A stretch of DNA of 29,098 nucleotides. Source: Chara braunii. Lineage: Eukaryota; Streptophyta; Charophyceae; Charales; Characeae. The stretch covers positions 1,051,893 through 1,080,990 of the forward strand of contig BFEA01000016.1 of the NCBI GenBank assembly GCA_003427395.1. Direction: 5' to 3'. The notes below the pieces were generated by a model, which had not been told where the DNA came from, ran no database searches, and saw only the letters and a program-made list of their open reading frames with translations. A program made the position numbers and the translations under genes. Below are positions 1-10,084 of this stretch, piece by piece. Numbering within the stretch: position 1 is the first letter of the stretch; each line of letters begins with the position of its first letter.

Positions 1-9
1 GCTACACGT

Positions 10-11
<2 letters not shown>

Positions 12-64
<53 letters not shown>
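12..64. repeat. Compound microsatellite (GT)n(GA)n
   Basis: A pure GT run to about position 46 passes directly into a GA run ending at 64. Reading frames across it are low-complexity Cys/Val and Arg/Glu strings and are not genes. Confidence 0.97.
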
Positions 65-254
65 GGTACTTCCGTCAATAAGATGGGCAAAATCGAACGA
101 ATCGAGGGGTTGGAGACTTACCTGTTCGCCGGTGCGTTGCTCATCCTATCGATGGAAAACCCCACAGCTCTCTCTCTCACGTCCCCGCCCGTCCGTAGCC
201 AGTTCCCCTCAAAGCGCCCCGTCCACCTCTTCCCGTGCGCACCAGCTCCCGTCC

Positions 255-585
255 GTGGCCAGTTCCCCGCCCGCCGCCCCCTGGTAGCACCTCTTTTCCC
301 ACGGGTCCACGCGTCGGCCTCTGACCCCCCCTGCTCACACTTTTGCCCGTGCCTCTTGTTTTTCCAGCGGGTCCGCGCGTCGGCCTCCGACCCCCCCCCT
401 GCTGGCGCTTTTGCGTGTGGCCAGGTTCCCGCCCGCCGCCCCCTGGTGGCACCTCTTTTCCCACGGGTCCGCACGTTGGCCTCCGACCCCCCCTGCTCAC
501 ACTTTTGCCCGCGCCTCTTCTTTTTCCCATGGATCCGCACGTGGCCCTCTGACACCCCCCCCCCTGCTGGCGCTTTTGCCCGCGG
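255..585. repeat. GC-rich 162-bp tandem repeat
   Basis: Two units begin with GTGGCCAG at 255 and 417, a period of 162 bp. Each unit holds two diverged half-units starting near 299, 366, 460 and 527, built on a GGGTCCGCGCGTCGGCCTC-like word, a C-run, and CTTTTGCCCG. The sequence is very C-rich on this strand and CpG-rich. Long open frames exist on both strands, but they follow the repeat and the lack of A/T stops, so I do not call a protein. Confidence 0.85.
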
Positions 586-905
586 GCCTGCGTCGTTTCT
601 CCTCCATTTTCATTGCGCGCTGCCCTATTCCCACCTCGACCTCGTCCCCGCGCCGGTTCCCTGCCCTGTTGGCTCCCTCCTGCAGTTTCCCTTGGGCCCG
701 CGGCCGGCCGTGTCGTCGGGCCCTTTGTATCTTTTAGTGGTATAGAGAAAAGGAATCACGCATGCCTTAAGTCTGCGCGCCCACACACTTTCTACTTTAG
801 TCAACAGTTCAGTCAACGTAAACTACAAACACAGTTGCGCCTTGCCCGGTATACTTAAACTTTAAATCAAACTTATTTTCTGTCGCTTGCAAAAAAACAG
901 GGCGG
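586..905. other. No recognised gene; GC-rich to AT-rich transition
   Basis: C-rich sequence continues to about 720 and then gives way to ordinary composition. I see no coding or RNA signature. Confidence 0.6.
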
Positions 906-923
906 ATACCCTTGTAAGGGTAT
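906..923. repeat. Perfect 8-bp-stem hairpin
   Basis: ATACCCTT, GT, AAGGGTAT is a perfect inverted repeat. A similar hairpin, AAATACCCT...AGGGTATTT, sits at 20810-20831 at the right edge of the nested TG...CA segment, so this may be the end of a related mobile element. Confidence 0.6.
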
Positions 924-1091
924 TCACACCGACAGCTTACCGGACCATATTAAGCGGTGTCCCCGTAGCTTTGCAGAATAAAAAAACTATCAGTTCAACC
1001 ATAATCCAAATGCTGACGAGAAGGGAAACCAATCCGATTAGCCGACAGACTCTGGTTCGTGGCCCCCATTAAATCATGCCAAACACAACTA

Positions 1092-1170
1092 TATGCTGCC
1101 AGGATTCTAACTTAGGTCTCTATCGTCCTGACACTAGGACGCTGGGATACTGGCTCTATGCTATAGCATA
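1092..1170 (-). pseudogene. tRNA-Asp-like relic
   Basis: On the minus strand a roughly 79-nt stretch folds like a damaged tRNA. The acceptor arms TATGCTA and CAGCATA pair at 6 of 7 positions. An A-box-like TAGCATAGAGCC is followed by AGTATCCC, as in tRNA-Asp. The anticodon stem CGTCC/GGACG is perfect around an oversized 8-nt loop containing GTC. The T-arm holds GTTAGAATCC, one base from the B-box GTTCGAATCC. The long anticodon loop and weak D-stem argue against a working tRNA. It could be a tRNA pseudogene or the head of a tRNA-derived SINE. Confidence 0.45.
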
Positions 1171-3040
1171 AGTTCCAACGACCTTATCAGCTGCCCTCTC
1201 CCCTTTCTCCTAGACGAACACCGACTTCTCATTAGGTGCCCTTAGTCTCTACCCTATAAACAGGGTCATAACTAGGGACGAGCACCCTAACCGAGACCTT
1301 TGAAGGTACTCTTGCCTCCCTCCAACGATTCTCGTAATCAACCATATATATATACATACATAATTTTATCTAAGACTCTTCCTGCAGTCTAGTATAGGAA
1401 GGTCATGTCTCCATCTTGGTCCACCATAGTCTGGGTGATCGAGCGAGATCTATGGCTCACCGCTTCGTTATTTTAGCGGCAGTGCCCTCTAAGGTTGCGC
1501 CACGATCGACTTTCTCCTGATAAACATTCAATCAGAACTCCCGAAAGACTCGACTCTTATCTGTCCACCATCCCGCGGGAAGTAAAACCCTTATAGGCGG
1601 TCACACCCTTTAAGTCTTTACTTCTTTGGTGAGACGTGGACCCGCTGTCTGGTTACGCCGGTCACTAGCCAACACTGAGGGTTGCGCTTCAATGATGTCA
1701 TTTTTACCCCTAGCTGGGTCTCTCATAAATGCCCTAGGATTAACACAAGTGATTGAACGGTGTGCCACAACAATACAGGCCTATTGCGGGACTACGCAAA
1801 GGTCTGTCACACATAAAAGACATTTACCAGCCCTCTGTGAGATAACACAGAGAGCACGACATCCTCTCTACTTTCATAAAACAGAATCAACGCCAGATTC
1901 ACAAGGTCGTGACCTCCCAGCTTGATCAGAGCAGGGAAGTCACACATCTTAATGATATCTTTCAAAATAAATTACGCTTGCGACCTCCAAAATTTCACCA
2001 ATGGCCAAACAAAAAACTTGGTCCTTTTCGTCAAACTTTATCATTCAAATCAGCTTTTCATGCCATTAAATCTTTGAACCACCTTTCACACGAAGGAGGT
2101 CTCACTCAATAGGTATCGCAGTCATCCCTTCTCTTTCTAGGATGAACTTTCTCGCAACCTTTCCTTAAAACATCTTCCCTCTCTGAAGACGAGTCTCCAA
2201 ATGAACACAAAACTATCTTCCCATTTGAAGATGTCTCAATTGTAAAACAACTCACACTGAGAGACCAACTTATAGGTCCTCATCACAACTCAACAATAAA
2301 CATCCGGCATGGTAAGCATTCGGGTCTTAAAGACCCCAAAATCCCTTAGGATTCTCACACTTTTCACAAAAACAGACTGCACTCCCTCTCCTTATACCCG
2401 ACCCTATCCCCTGCCCATGGGCAGACCGTACGAGTATACAGAAGAGTAGGGAGTTCACATTCATTCATATTCACAAAATACATGGCACACGAGATGTTTT
2501 TCATATATTCCTCACACAAAACCATTATTCATCAAGATAAATCCACACATATGAGAGTGATTGTGATCGTCATATAAGAAGATAGTTCCCAGGTAAACCT
2601 CCACTCAATGTACACTCAGGGATGAGGCGTCTCATCCAAAATACAAGTAATAGTCCAGATCCGTAACCCACTCGGATCAAACAAAATCACCCTCAATATA
2701 GTACAAGGCTAACCACACTGTGAAAAATGCATCCAAAACAAGAACTGAACCTGACTCCCAAGAGTCAGAGGAAAAGTAACCTCAGTATATACATATGTCA
2801 TCTCACTAAATCATGATCCTCATGTTACGAAGGAGAACCTCAATGGCAACCATACGCTGTAATCCCCTATATGTACAACTGACAGCGTAGGTACCCAAGC
2901 TTCTAACAAAATAAGAAACAAAAACAATGATAAAGACAAGTATCTGACACCAGAATGCACACTCAACTCAACCTCACCATGCCATAGTGGTTATCAATTT
3001 ATAGACGAACCAACCCCCACTCACTCATTTCCTCTTGGTT
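1171..3040. other. No recognised gene
   Basis: Mixed-composition sequence with only short open frames; the longest, about 99 codons at 1626-1925, is not recognisable. A 12-bp palindrome TGCCCATGGGCA lies near 2416 and small hairpins near 2325-2355. Probably decayed repeat DNA. Confidence 0.5.
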
Positions 3041-3045
3041 CTGCC

Positions 3046-3052
3046 TATATAA
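3046..3052 (+). promoter_or_regulatory. TATA-box-like site
   Basis: TATATAA in the context CTGCCTATATAACTGAGCTC, about 55 bp upstream of the palindromic repeat cluster. It resembles an LTR or plant core promoter, but no transcript can be assigned. Confidence 0.3.
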
Positions 3053-3112
3053 CTGAGCTCTGCCCCCGTCAGTGAGAGAAGGTTAACAACAGCCGTATTT
3101 TTCATCACTACT

Positions 3113-3502
3113 TCAGGACACCCTTCACCACTTCAGGATGCAGTCTGCCTAAACAGGTGGTTTTCAGGGTCTTCGGACCTTTCACCACTTCAGGACCATT
3201 CATGTCTGAAAATGCTGAATGGTCCTGAAGTGGTGAAAGCTCCGAAGACCCTGAAAACCACCTGTTTAGGCAGGCTGCATCCTCAAGTGGTGAAAGGTGG
3301 TTTTTCATGGTCTTCGGACCTTTCACCACTTCAGGACCATTCAGGATTTTCAAACTGCCCAAAACTCTCACTTGACCACTTCAGGACACCGTTCACCACT
3401 TCTGGATACAGCCTGCCTAAACAGGTGGCTTTCAGGGTCTTCGGACCTTTCACCACTTCAGGACCATTCGGGATTTTCAGACTGCCAAAAACTCTCACTT
3501 CA
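3113..3502. repeat. Palindromic plus direct repeat cluster
   Basis: Four copies of an ~80-120-bp unit containing TTCACCACTTCAGGACC and GCCTAAACAGGTGG. Copies one (3122-3202) and two (3216-3297) are inverted around a 13-nt loop and would form a hairpin with ~81-bp arms. Copies three (from ~3303) and four (from ~3376) are direct repeats ending in AAAACTCTCACTT. Frames across them exist on both strands and are repeat artefacts. The TTCACCACTTCAG word is shared with the minisatellite arms at 13.7-24.2 kb. Confidence 0.85.
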
Positions 3503-3552
3503 TAATTTTCATTCCGATAACCGCTTGTGCCGCCAGCAGATCGCTCCACCAT

Positions 3553-4040
3553 TCAACCCTGTCTATCGTACATCTTTCCTCCACTCTCAGTGACCTTTCC
3601 TGTTGGCTTATCCTTGAGGAACTTAGGACATTCAAGAGCCCAATGCACACGATCCTTGCAGAAGAAGCAGAGTTGATCAACCTTCCTCTTGAACTTCTTC
3701 CTCCTTGGTTGTGGCGGAGATGATAAGGGAGATCCTGCTATCTCACTGACAACCTCTTGTTGCTTTGCCTAGGGGCTTGGCCCCCCAGAACCCGATCCAG
3801 TGGCCCAAGATCCTAATTTGCTCCTCAACTCGCCCATTTCTGGGACGTACTTAGGAGTACCCAGTATCTACAGTCTGCCCTCAGGCACCGCCTCTACCAC
3901 AGTTGTCGGTACCTCCTCACGAGGAACCTCCACCCTCTGCTCGGGCGCTGGTGTGCTCATCCCCTCTTGTATAGTATCAACTGTCTCCAAGAGCACATCC
4001 ATAGACCCCTTTGTCGTACCCTGAATAGGCTCGCTACTAC
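3553..4040 (-). pseudogene. Retrotransposon gag relic with zinc knuckle
   Basis: Read on the minus strand, one frame runs from before 4002 to a stop at 3553-3555. It holds an acidic, Pro/Glu-rich stretch (about residues 1-45 from the Met at 4000-4002), a basic RRKKFKRKV segment, and a complete CX2CX4HX4C nucleocapsid zinc knuckle at 3628-3669 with residues C, C, H, C all present. Two in-frame TAG stops at 3868-3870 and 3769-3771 break it. Zinc knuckles of this spacing bind RNA in LTR-retrotransposon Gag proteins. No pol follows, so this is a fragment. It is on the opposite strand to the main Gypsy element and its sequence differs, so it is another element or family. Confidence 0.75.
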
Positions 4041-4622
4041 TCGTTCGGGTGCATTAAGTTACGTTAAGTTATCATTTCATTGCTTTGACTGGATTTTGTA
4101 CTCACTGCTCAGTTTAGGGTAAGATTTATCTGGTCGAGGATTGATACCAAAGTGGGGCCGCACGACAGAGTAGGGGCAGGGTACAAAGGCGTAGGCTCCG
4201 ATGGTTGGAGCAAATGCTCTGACTTATTCCCTGAGCGGAATGCTGCCAAATCCGCCAAAAGACCACGCAAGGCTAAGTAAGGTCGATAAGAAGAAGGAAG
4301 GAGAGGAAAATCGTCGGTGCTCGAACTAATGTTATCACCGCTAAGATGATGAACGACTTTCCACAAGCATCATGATAGCGCAGGCACTACATCGTGTGCT
4401 CCTAACCCATCTCCACCTTTTCTCAGTGTTATAAGGGCAGATTGTGCATGCTCAGTCCGCTCCGTCAGCTCAGTCGGGTGTGTTTTTCTCCTTATCAAGA
4501 TGAATCAGGACATTATCACGTCTTTTGCCCGTTGGAATAGCGACTGGGTGTGGAGGTAAAAAGAGGAAAAAGGCCACAACTAGTGTTTTTATTGTGACCG
4601 TTTTTCGCCAGCGGACAACGAT
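4041..4622. other. No recognised gene
   Basis: A minus-strand open frame of ~85 codons at 4109-4366 shows no recognisable motif. Nothing else is supported. Confidence 0.5.
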
Positions 4623-4748
4623 CATCCTCCTGCTTCTTGCTGCTCGGTCATTTGCGACTTTCCTTCCGGTGGGGATCCTACCGCCTACTGCATAGATTCA
4701 TCCTCCTGCTTTTTGCTGCTCGGTCATTTGCGACTTTCCTTCCGGTGG
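4623..4748. repeat. 76-bp tandem duplication
   Basis: CATCCTCCTGCTT begins at 4623 and again at 4699. About 50 bp, through CTTTCCTTCCGGTGG, are nearly identical between copies, joined by a ~25-bp linker. Confidence 0.9.
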
Positions 4749-4932
4749 AGCAAAGCATAAAGGGCTAACAAGGTGGTGGGGTGAGTAGCAGGAGCACGAA
4801 GGCACAAGACGACCCCAACTGCCAGACGATGTATCTTCACATGTTCAGTTGAAGATTCATCCTCATGTTGCTCACCTTGACAAACGAGCAACAACCTATC
4901 AGTGCACTGGAACCAGGGGACAACCGGAGTAC

Positions 4933-4936
<4 letters not shown>

Positions 4937-4988
<52 letters not shown>
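4937..4988. repeat. (GA)n microsatellite
   Basis: Uninterrupted GA dinucleotides, 26 copies. Open frames across it are not coding. Confidence 0.97.
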
Positions 4989-4991
<3 letters not shown>

Positions 4992-5411
4992 ACCTACTTG
5001 TTTGTTGCGATCTCAGCGTGCTCTATGTAGTGGCCCTCGTAGTGTTCGTCAAGGTTTTCGCTGCCATAAGGACGGATGTCACACACCATCCTCATCATGA
5101 AGTTTGTCGTCGTTGTTGTCTCATCGTAGTTACCTCGATCCCAACCGAGCTCCTTATGGTGGTTGCACTTAGAGGGGTGTTGCACTTGGTCGGGATCTTA
5201 CGGGAGTTGTGGTTACTGTGTCGTGTTGTGCATAATACTGTGTTTTGTGCTATGCATCGCTAGGAGTTCATCACGCAGCGTTGGGAGGGTTGCGCTTGGG
5301 GCTAGGCAATGTTATGGTGTCTAGTTGCCATACGCGGTTGCCCCATCCACGATCTGCTGAGAGAAAGTTCGATGTGAGGGCACATACCAAGTCAAAGTGG
5401 CGTTCTGCGTG
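4989..5411. other. No recognised gene; T/G-rich
   Basis: GT-rich sequence on this strand with short open frames in several phases. No motif is recognised. Confidence 0.45.
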
Positions 5412-5545
5412 GTTGACATCCGTTTGTTGTTCGTCGCTGCTGTAGTTGACACTTGCATGAACTTCGTTGTTGTTGTGGTTAACACCTGCGCGAACTTCGT
5501 CACTGCTGGTCAACACCTGTTTGTACTTTGTTGCGGTTTCTGTTC
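5412..5545. repeat. 33-bp degenerate tandem repeat
   Basis: Units beginning GTTGACATCC, GTTGACACTT, GTTAACACCT and GTCAACACCT start at 5412, 5445, 5478 and 5509, each followed by a GAACTTCGTYRYTG-like word. The period is 33, 33 and 31 bp. Because 33 is a multiple of three, frames on both strands stay open and give an Asn/Asp/Val-rich peptide repeat on the minus strand. I treat this as a repeat, not a gene. Confidence 0.7.
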
Positions 5546-5790
5546 GACTTCGGGTGCTGCTGTTGTACGTAGTTTCTCTCGCGACATTGTGCATTGTTAA
5601 GTTTTGTCGTGGCATTGATGTGTTTTGCCACGTGTTACTATTGAGCATCGCTGCACATTGTCGTATATTGCTGCGTATTACTGTGGCTCACTGCAGAACT
5701 ATTACTAGGCATTACAATTCTTGCTCACCTATAACATTCAACTGCTACATACACTGTTGTTTGGCCGAGTACTGTCGGGTTTCGCTTACA

Positions 5791-5846
5791 CTATAAATAG
5801 AGCACAGGGGTGTGCTCTAATTGAACGCAGTCTTCCTAGACTGCGT
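5791..5846 (+). promoter_or_regulatory. TATA box followed by two tandem hairpins
   Basis: CTATAAATAG at 5791-5800 is a strong TATA box. It is followed at once by AGAGCACA-GGGG-TGTGCTCT (5799-5818) and ACGCAGTC-TTCCTA-GACTGCGT (5825-5846), two perfect 8-bp stems. The arrangement resembles the U3/R boundary of an LTR or a pararetroviral-type leader. I cannot find a matching second LTR downstream. Confidence 0.5.
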
Positions 5847-6481
5847 AACTACGGACTAATCAGAGAGGATCACTGTTGCGACTTGGAGGCTTGTCAGGGG
5901 ACTGTTACTTTACATTCTAACCATAGTCTGACCGTTTGCACTGCATGTTTGACCACCATTGCGGGACCCTCAGGAGAGTGAAGACAACAAGGCATTCTCC
6001 ACGCGAGTCTGAGTGAACCTCTTCCTGAATCTTGAGAGGCCGACTTTCTTACTTTTGTCCTTCTTACTCCCAGTCTAATTTGTTGATCGGGAGAGAAAGG
6101 CGGCAGGCGGGATTGCAACCCGTAATCCGCATCAAGACCTTGTCGGAGGTCAACCCACCGATTGCGGGAGCTTTGTCGGAGCCCAGGTCGGGTTCTGGAC
6201 GCAGGGACACTGAGGTATAACTTTGTTTTACACGTGTGATCCCTTATTCCCCTAATTCTACTACCATATATTGTTTTGACTAAAAGTACGATTGATACTA
6301 TTTACTTTTAACTTTATTGTGTTTTGTATTTTATTTCAGATGTCATTATGAACTGAAGTAAAACCAGATATGCTTGAGAATTAGATCATTTATTTGTTTG
6401 AACTAAGAAAACGAAAAGGGGGAAGGTGGGAGGAAGGAGTTTTGCTTGCGTTTGACCGGGTCAACCAAAGGTTGGAACACT
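5847..6481. other. Possible transcribed leader region; no gene
   Basis: Sequence downstream of the TATA box. On the minus strand CGGGTTGCAATCCCG near 6110-6124 looks like a tRNA T-arm, but I cannot complete a tRNA around it. AT-rich from about 6220. No coding motif. Confidence 0.35.
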
Positions 6482-7765
6482 CCAAGTTGAGTGGTTCAGT
6501 GCTATGTCTTATTTTTGTTTGTTGGGCTGCATCCATGACCTTTGAAAAGACTAGGCTGATCCTGAGTTGGACTGTTCAGTCGCTTGTTTCTTTTTAGGGT
6601 TTCTGAACAGGAGGACGGGTACCCTAAGTTGGGAGACTCGAATTCTTGATGTTTCTTCTGGATTGTTGAAACATAATTGAGAACACTATAAGTTGCATAA
6701 ACCTGGTTCGGTGTGTTTTCTTTTAAGGGGGATAAAGGCATGAGACGAGGCGTATCCCTAAGTTAGCGCGGCCTGGCCATAAGCTGTGAACTTAACGGTG
6801 AACCAAAGTATAAAAAGTGATATATATGTTATGTGCATTTATATCATCTAACAGACAGGGCACCCTAAGTTTAGAGATCCATTCGATAACTTAGGTAGAA
6901 CAAGAAGAGAAGGAAAACAAATAAAGAATATAATGTGAAGGTAACCCGGACAGACTGAACGTAGCCCTAAGTTGGGGCAGTTCAGTCCTATGCCCGTTAT
7001 AACATAAAAGACAGAGAGTTAGTATAAAATTTCCTTATTATAAACATAACTAAAGCAAGACTTAATGTCTCCCTAAGTTGGCTAGGCCTAATTATCTGCC
7101 TGAGAAGAAAAAAAGTTATAAAGTTTGTGCAAAGTATTTATGGGTGTTTAAGCTGTTGTTGGAGAGGCTAAGCGTACCTCTAAGTTGGGGCGGCTTAGTC
7201 ATACGTCGTTTGTAATTTTGTTAAGGCAGATCGGGCGTACCCCTAAGTTGGGATGGTCTGATCGCACTGCATTATGTATCTTAAACCGTTTACGCTAACT
7301 AGGCGTACCCCTAAGTTGGGGCAGCCTGGCGATATGCCCTTTGTCATTGATGTTATGCGGGTTGGACGCACCCTTAAGTTAGGGCAGTCTAACCAGTCGT
7401 CGTTTGTATTTGTTTAGGCAGATTAGGCACACTTCTAGTCCTATACTATATGTAATTTTCGTTTAAGGTTGACTAGGTATACCCCTAAGTTGGGGCAGTC
7501 TAGTCTTATGCTTCATGTCGTCAATTAAGCAGAAGTCGGGCGTACCCCTAATTTGGGGAGGTCTGGTCATATGCTTTACATTCATAAGTTTATGTTGGGC
7601 GGGCATACTCCTAAGTTAGGGCAGTCTGGACATACGTTTTCAGTCATGTAAGTTGGACATACCCCTAAGCTGGGGCAATGTAGTTGTGCGTACCCTATTC
7701 ACTTGCTTAGGCAGGTCAGGCGTACCCCTAAGTTGGGGCGGTCCAGTCTTGTGCCGTAGGAGAGG
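6482..7765 (+). repeat. Hairpin-core tandem array (CCCCTAAGTTGGGG)
   Basis: About 15 clear units have cores near 6622, 6756, 6863, 6965, 7071, 7177, 7241, 7308, 7371, 7431, 7483, 7547, 7608, 7663 and 7727; two weaker ones lie near 6482 and 6571. The best unit reads GGCGTACCCCTAAGTTGGGG followed by CAGYCTRGYC. CCCC/GGGG forms an inner stem around TAAGTT, and flanking bases form an outer stem that changes in a paired way: GACTAG/CTAGTC (7471, 7500), GGCTAAG/CTTAGTC (7166, 7194), GGTTGGAC/GTCTAACC (7360, 7387). Spacing is about 102-107 bp from 6756 to 7177 and then 52-67 bp to 7727. There is no open frame. Its role is unknown. Confidence 0.85.
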
Positions 7766-8152
7766 TTTTTTTTTAGTGGGTTAAAAGAATTGAGAGATTA
7801 ACGAACTACTTGGCTAAAGCCATTGTGGGACAAAGAGATGTTGATTATGCATGTTTGATTGGGAATACTAGTTTGGGGCATCTCTTGGCAACGTTAGTTG
7901 CTTAGACGCTCGCTGAGCGTTGGAGCCATAGATAGATTATAATGGATGGTGGGAAGGGGAACTTGGGATAAGATAGGTTTGACCTTACTAGGAGTTAGGA
8001 CTATTGCTAGCTCACGATGTCATCTTTAAAGCAGAATCGTGTAGGCTATCGGTAGTTCTAACTGTCAGTTAAGTGTCAAAAGGTTAGTCCCAAGTGTAGT
8101 TTTACTTTGCTTTGTGTATTTTCAGCTTTGTTGAAACCTTGACAACCTCATT
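7766..8152. other. No recognised gene
   Basis: AT-leaning sequence after the hairpin array with no long open frame. Confidence 0.5.
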
Positions 8153-8279
8153 TTTCTACGAGAAACGCTGCCAAAATTTTTACAAACTTGAAAAAAAATT
8201 ATCATTTTGAGTTCCTAAAAATTATTAAAAGACATTTTTCCTACAGAAACACTGCCGAAATTTTCTGAAACTTGGAAAG
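8153..8279. repeat. ~83-bp spaced direct repeat
   Basis: TTTTCTACGAGAAACGCTGC and TTTTCCTACAGAAACACTGC, each followed by CAAAATTTTT/CGAAATTTTC and then AAACTTG, start near 8153 and 8236. A weaker third copy follows near 8295. Confidence 0.7.
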
Positions 8280-8502
8280 TTTGAGTATTTTTTTGTTAGG
8301 AGAAATTCGACAATCCACCCTGTTTAGGGGAGATGTTGCCAAAAGTTCTCGATATTAGTTGATAACTGAAAAAAGCTAGTAGAGGAGTTAGGTTACGGGA
8401 TGGAGCAAGTCCTCCATCTGTGTTAAACGTACTATTGTTTTTTTCTGGCCTGAACTATGATGAAAGTTTACGTATTCGATTGAAGGCTTGATTCGTTCAG
8501 CC

Positions 8503-8658
8503 TAATCCTACAAAGGATTACTCCTCTGTTATCCTTTGATAACAGGTTGGTTGACGACATAACTTACCCGCTTTCTGCATCTCAACCTAAGTCCCTAGCC
8601 CTTATGAGTTTTTATGTTTCTTGGAATTTTCACTCGGACTTCTTTCCGAGTGAGAATT
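8503..8658. repeat. Three successive hairpins
   Basis: TAATCCT-ACAA-AGGATTA (8503-8520), CTGTTATC-CTTT-GATAACAG (8526-8545), and a 14-bp stem at 8625-8638/8645-8658 with one wobble pair (AATTTTCACTCGGA with TCCGAGTGAGAATT). The last is followed by TTTT. Such spacing would suggest terminators in bacteria, but nothing else here is bacterial. Confidence 0.7.
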
Positions 8659-10084
8659 TTTAAAGGTTGAGTACCTTTGTTGAGGGATGGTGGAAAATGG
8701 TTGGGGCTTGTGTGCATAAGGCGGGGTATAAATTGCAGACGACAGTAAAGTTGACTCCCTGAATGTGTGCGATGCTCTTGTTTAAACTGTGTGTGATCGC
8801 AGATATGCAGGAAATATTATGGATTAAGTGTTGGTGATTGTATGTGTATTGCGTGAACACATTTGAACAAGCCACATTATTGTTCTGAGAGTGATCGTCT
8901 GATACCCCACACCCTTTTATTTAATTGATTTAATTGTTTTTGTTTGCATGATCATGATGATTTAAGCAAGTATGTGCGCACGACTTTTGCGACATTCACA
9001 ATAATGTCCACACTCGCCTCTGCTATTTGAATTAATTGGTCGGGCATTGATCTTGAACTTGAAATTTGAGGTCCTTGCCAAGGACATTTCAGGTTCCAGC
9101 TCAGCACAAAAGAGTTTCCCCTATGCAATGAGCATTTCGCGCTACCCCTCGTAGCACCCTGTCTAGAGGTCAGGAGCGCCGATGAGGTTGAATGACTCAT
9201 CCTTTAGTCGTTCAATATCGTGATGTAAATTCTCTTCGCGATACCTCATCTCTGAGACTTAAGTGTCGTATGCAACACTGAGTCCCATCGAGGGTTGAGC
9301 GATTGTGGATAACTCGTGAAGCGTTGCCACGACAGTTAGTCGCTAGAGTTCGCATAACTGAGTACTATGCTTTTCTCTTGGGGGAGCGTCCCTCTTAACA
9401 CTTTCGACTGCTGACTACACCTGGAGTCTCACACGAAATAAGTTATGGGACAAATACTTGCAAAGAGAACAGCCTGCCACTTGATAATTTTTCCTGCATA
9501 CGACCGTCGTAACCATCACATGAACATGTTTTGCATAGGCCTAAGTCTATGAACATTTTCAGGATTGCCAGCGTAAGACAAATTGGTTTTTCCTTATTTA
9601 TAGTTTTTTTGGTGGAATGATAAGGTTCTTGGTAAAAGGGTTAGCGTGTTGTGGGTGTGCACCACACAACTCACCAACACTCCAAATTCCCTTCTGTCCC
9701 TCGGCGCCATCTTACCCTACACCCTTTGGGGCACCACAGGGTGCAGAAGATGGTCGGGTGTTTAATCCGCTTTTGCGCTCGCTAGAGGATCAACCCCTTT
9801 AGAGCACGCATCAGCCAACGCCTGAATGCCGAATGTGATCTCATGACTCAGATGAGACCGTATAGGCACCTCATAGTACTCCATCATTGCGACTGCTTAT
9901 ATATTCAAAAATGGCTAGTCATTATCATAGAGGCTTGCAAAGTGATTACTATTTATGCAAAGTCTTTCGTATGCATCCGTGCGATCTGATCCAATAACAG
10001 TTATGGGTCGAGTAGAAAAAGTGGCTAGGCGCGATATTGCAAGTAGGATCGAGTTTTTCGTTGGAAAGTGTATCACGTGGTTAG
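8659..10084. other. No recognised gene
   Basis: Short open frames only, none with a recognisable motif. Probably decayed retroelement untranslated sequence upstream of the gag relic. Confidence 0.45.

Noticed and set aside
14-745. 243-codon plus-strand frame and opposing 145-codon frame
   Set aside because: They start in a GT/GA microsatellite and follow a C-rich tandem repeat; both strands are open because the DNA is poor in stop codons.
5271-5648. 125-codon minus-strand gene
   Set aside because: The frame is held open by the 33-bp tandem repeat, a multiple of three, and shows no recognisable domain.
6100-6175. tRNA on the minus strand around CGGGTTGCAATCCCG
   Set aside because: A good T-arm and acceptor-like CTGCCGC are present, but no matching 5' acceptor strand, D-arm or 7-nt anticodon loop.
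6482-7765. Hairpin array as a CRISPR
   Set aside because: The repeats are diverged, the spacers resemble one another, no cas genes are present, and the context is eukaryotic.
8625-8664. Rho-independent terminator
   Set aside because: Stem plus T-run fits the form, but nothing else in the window is bacterial.
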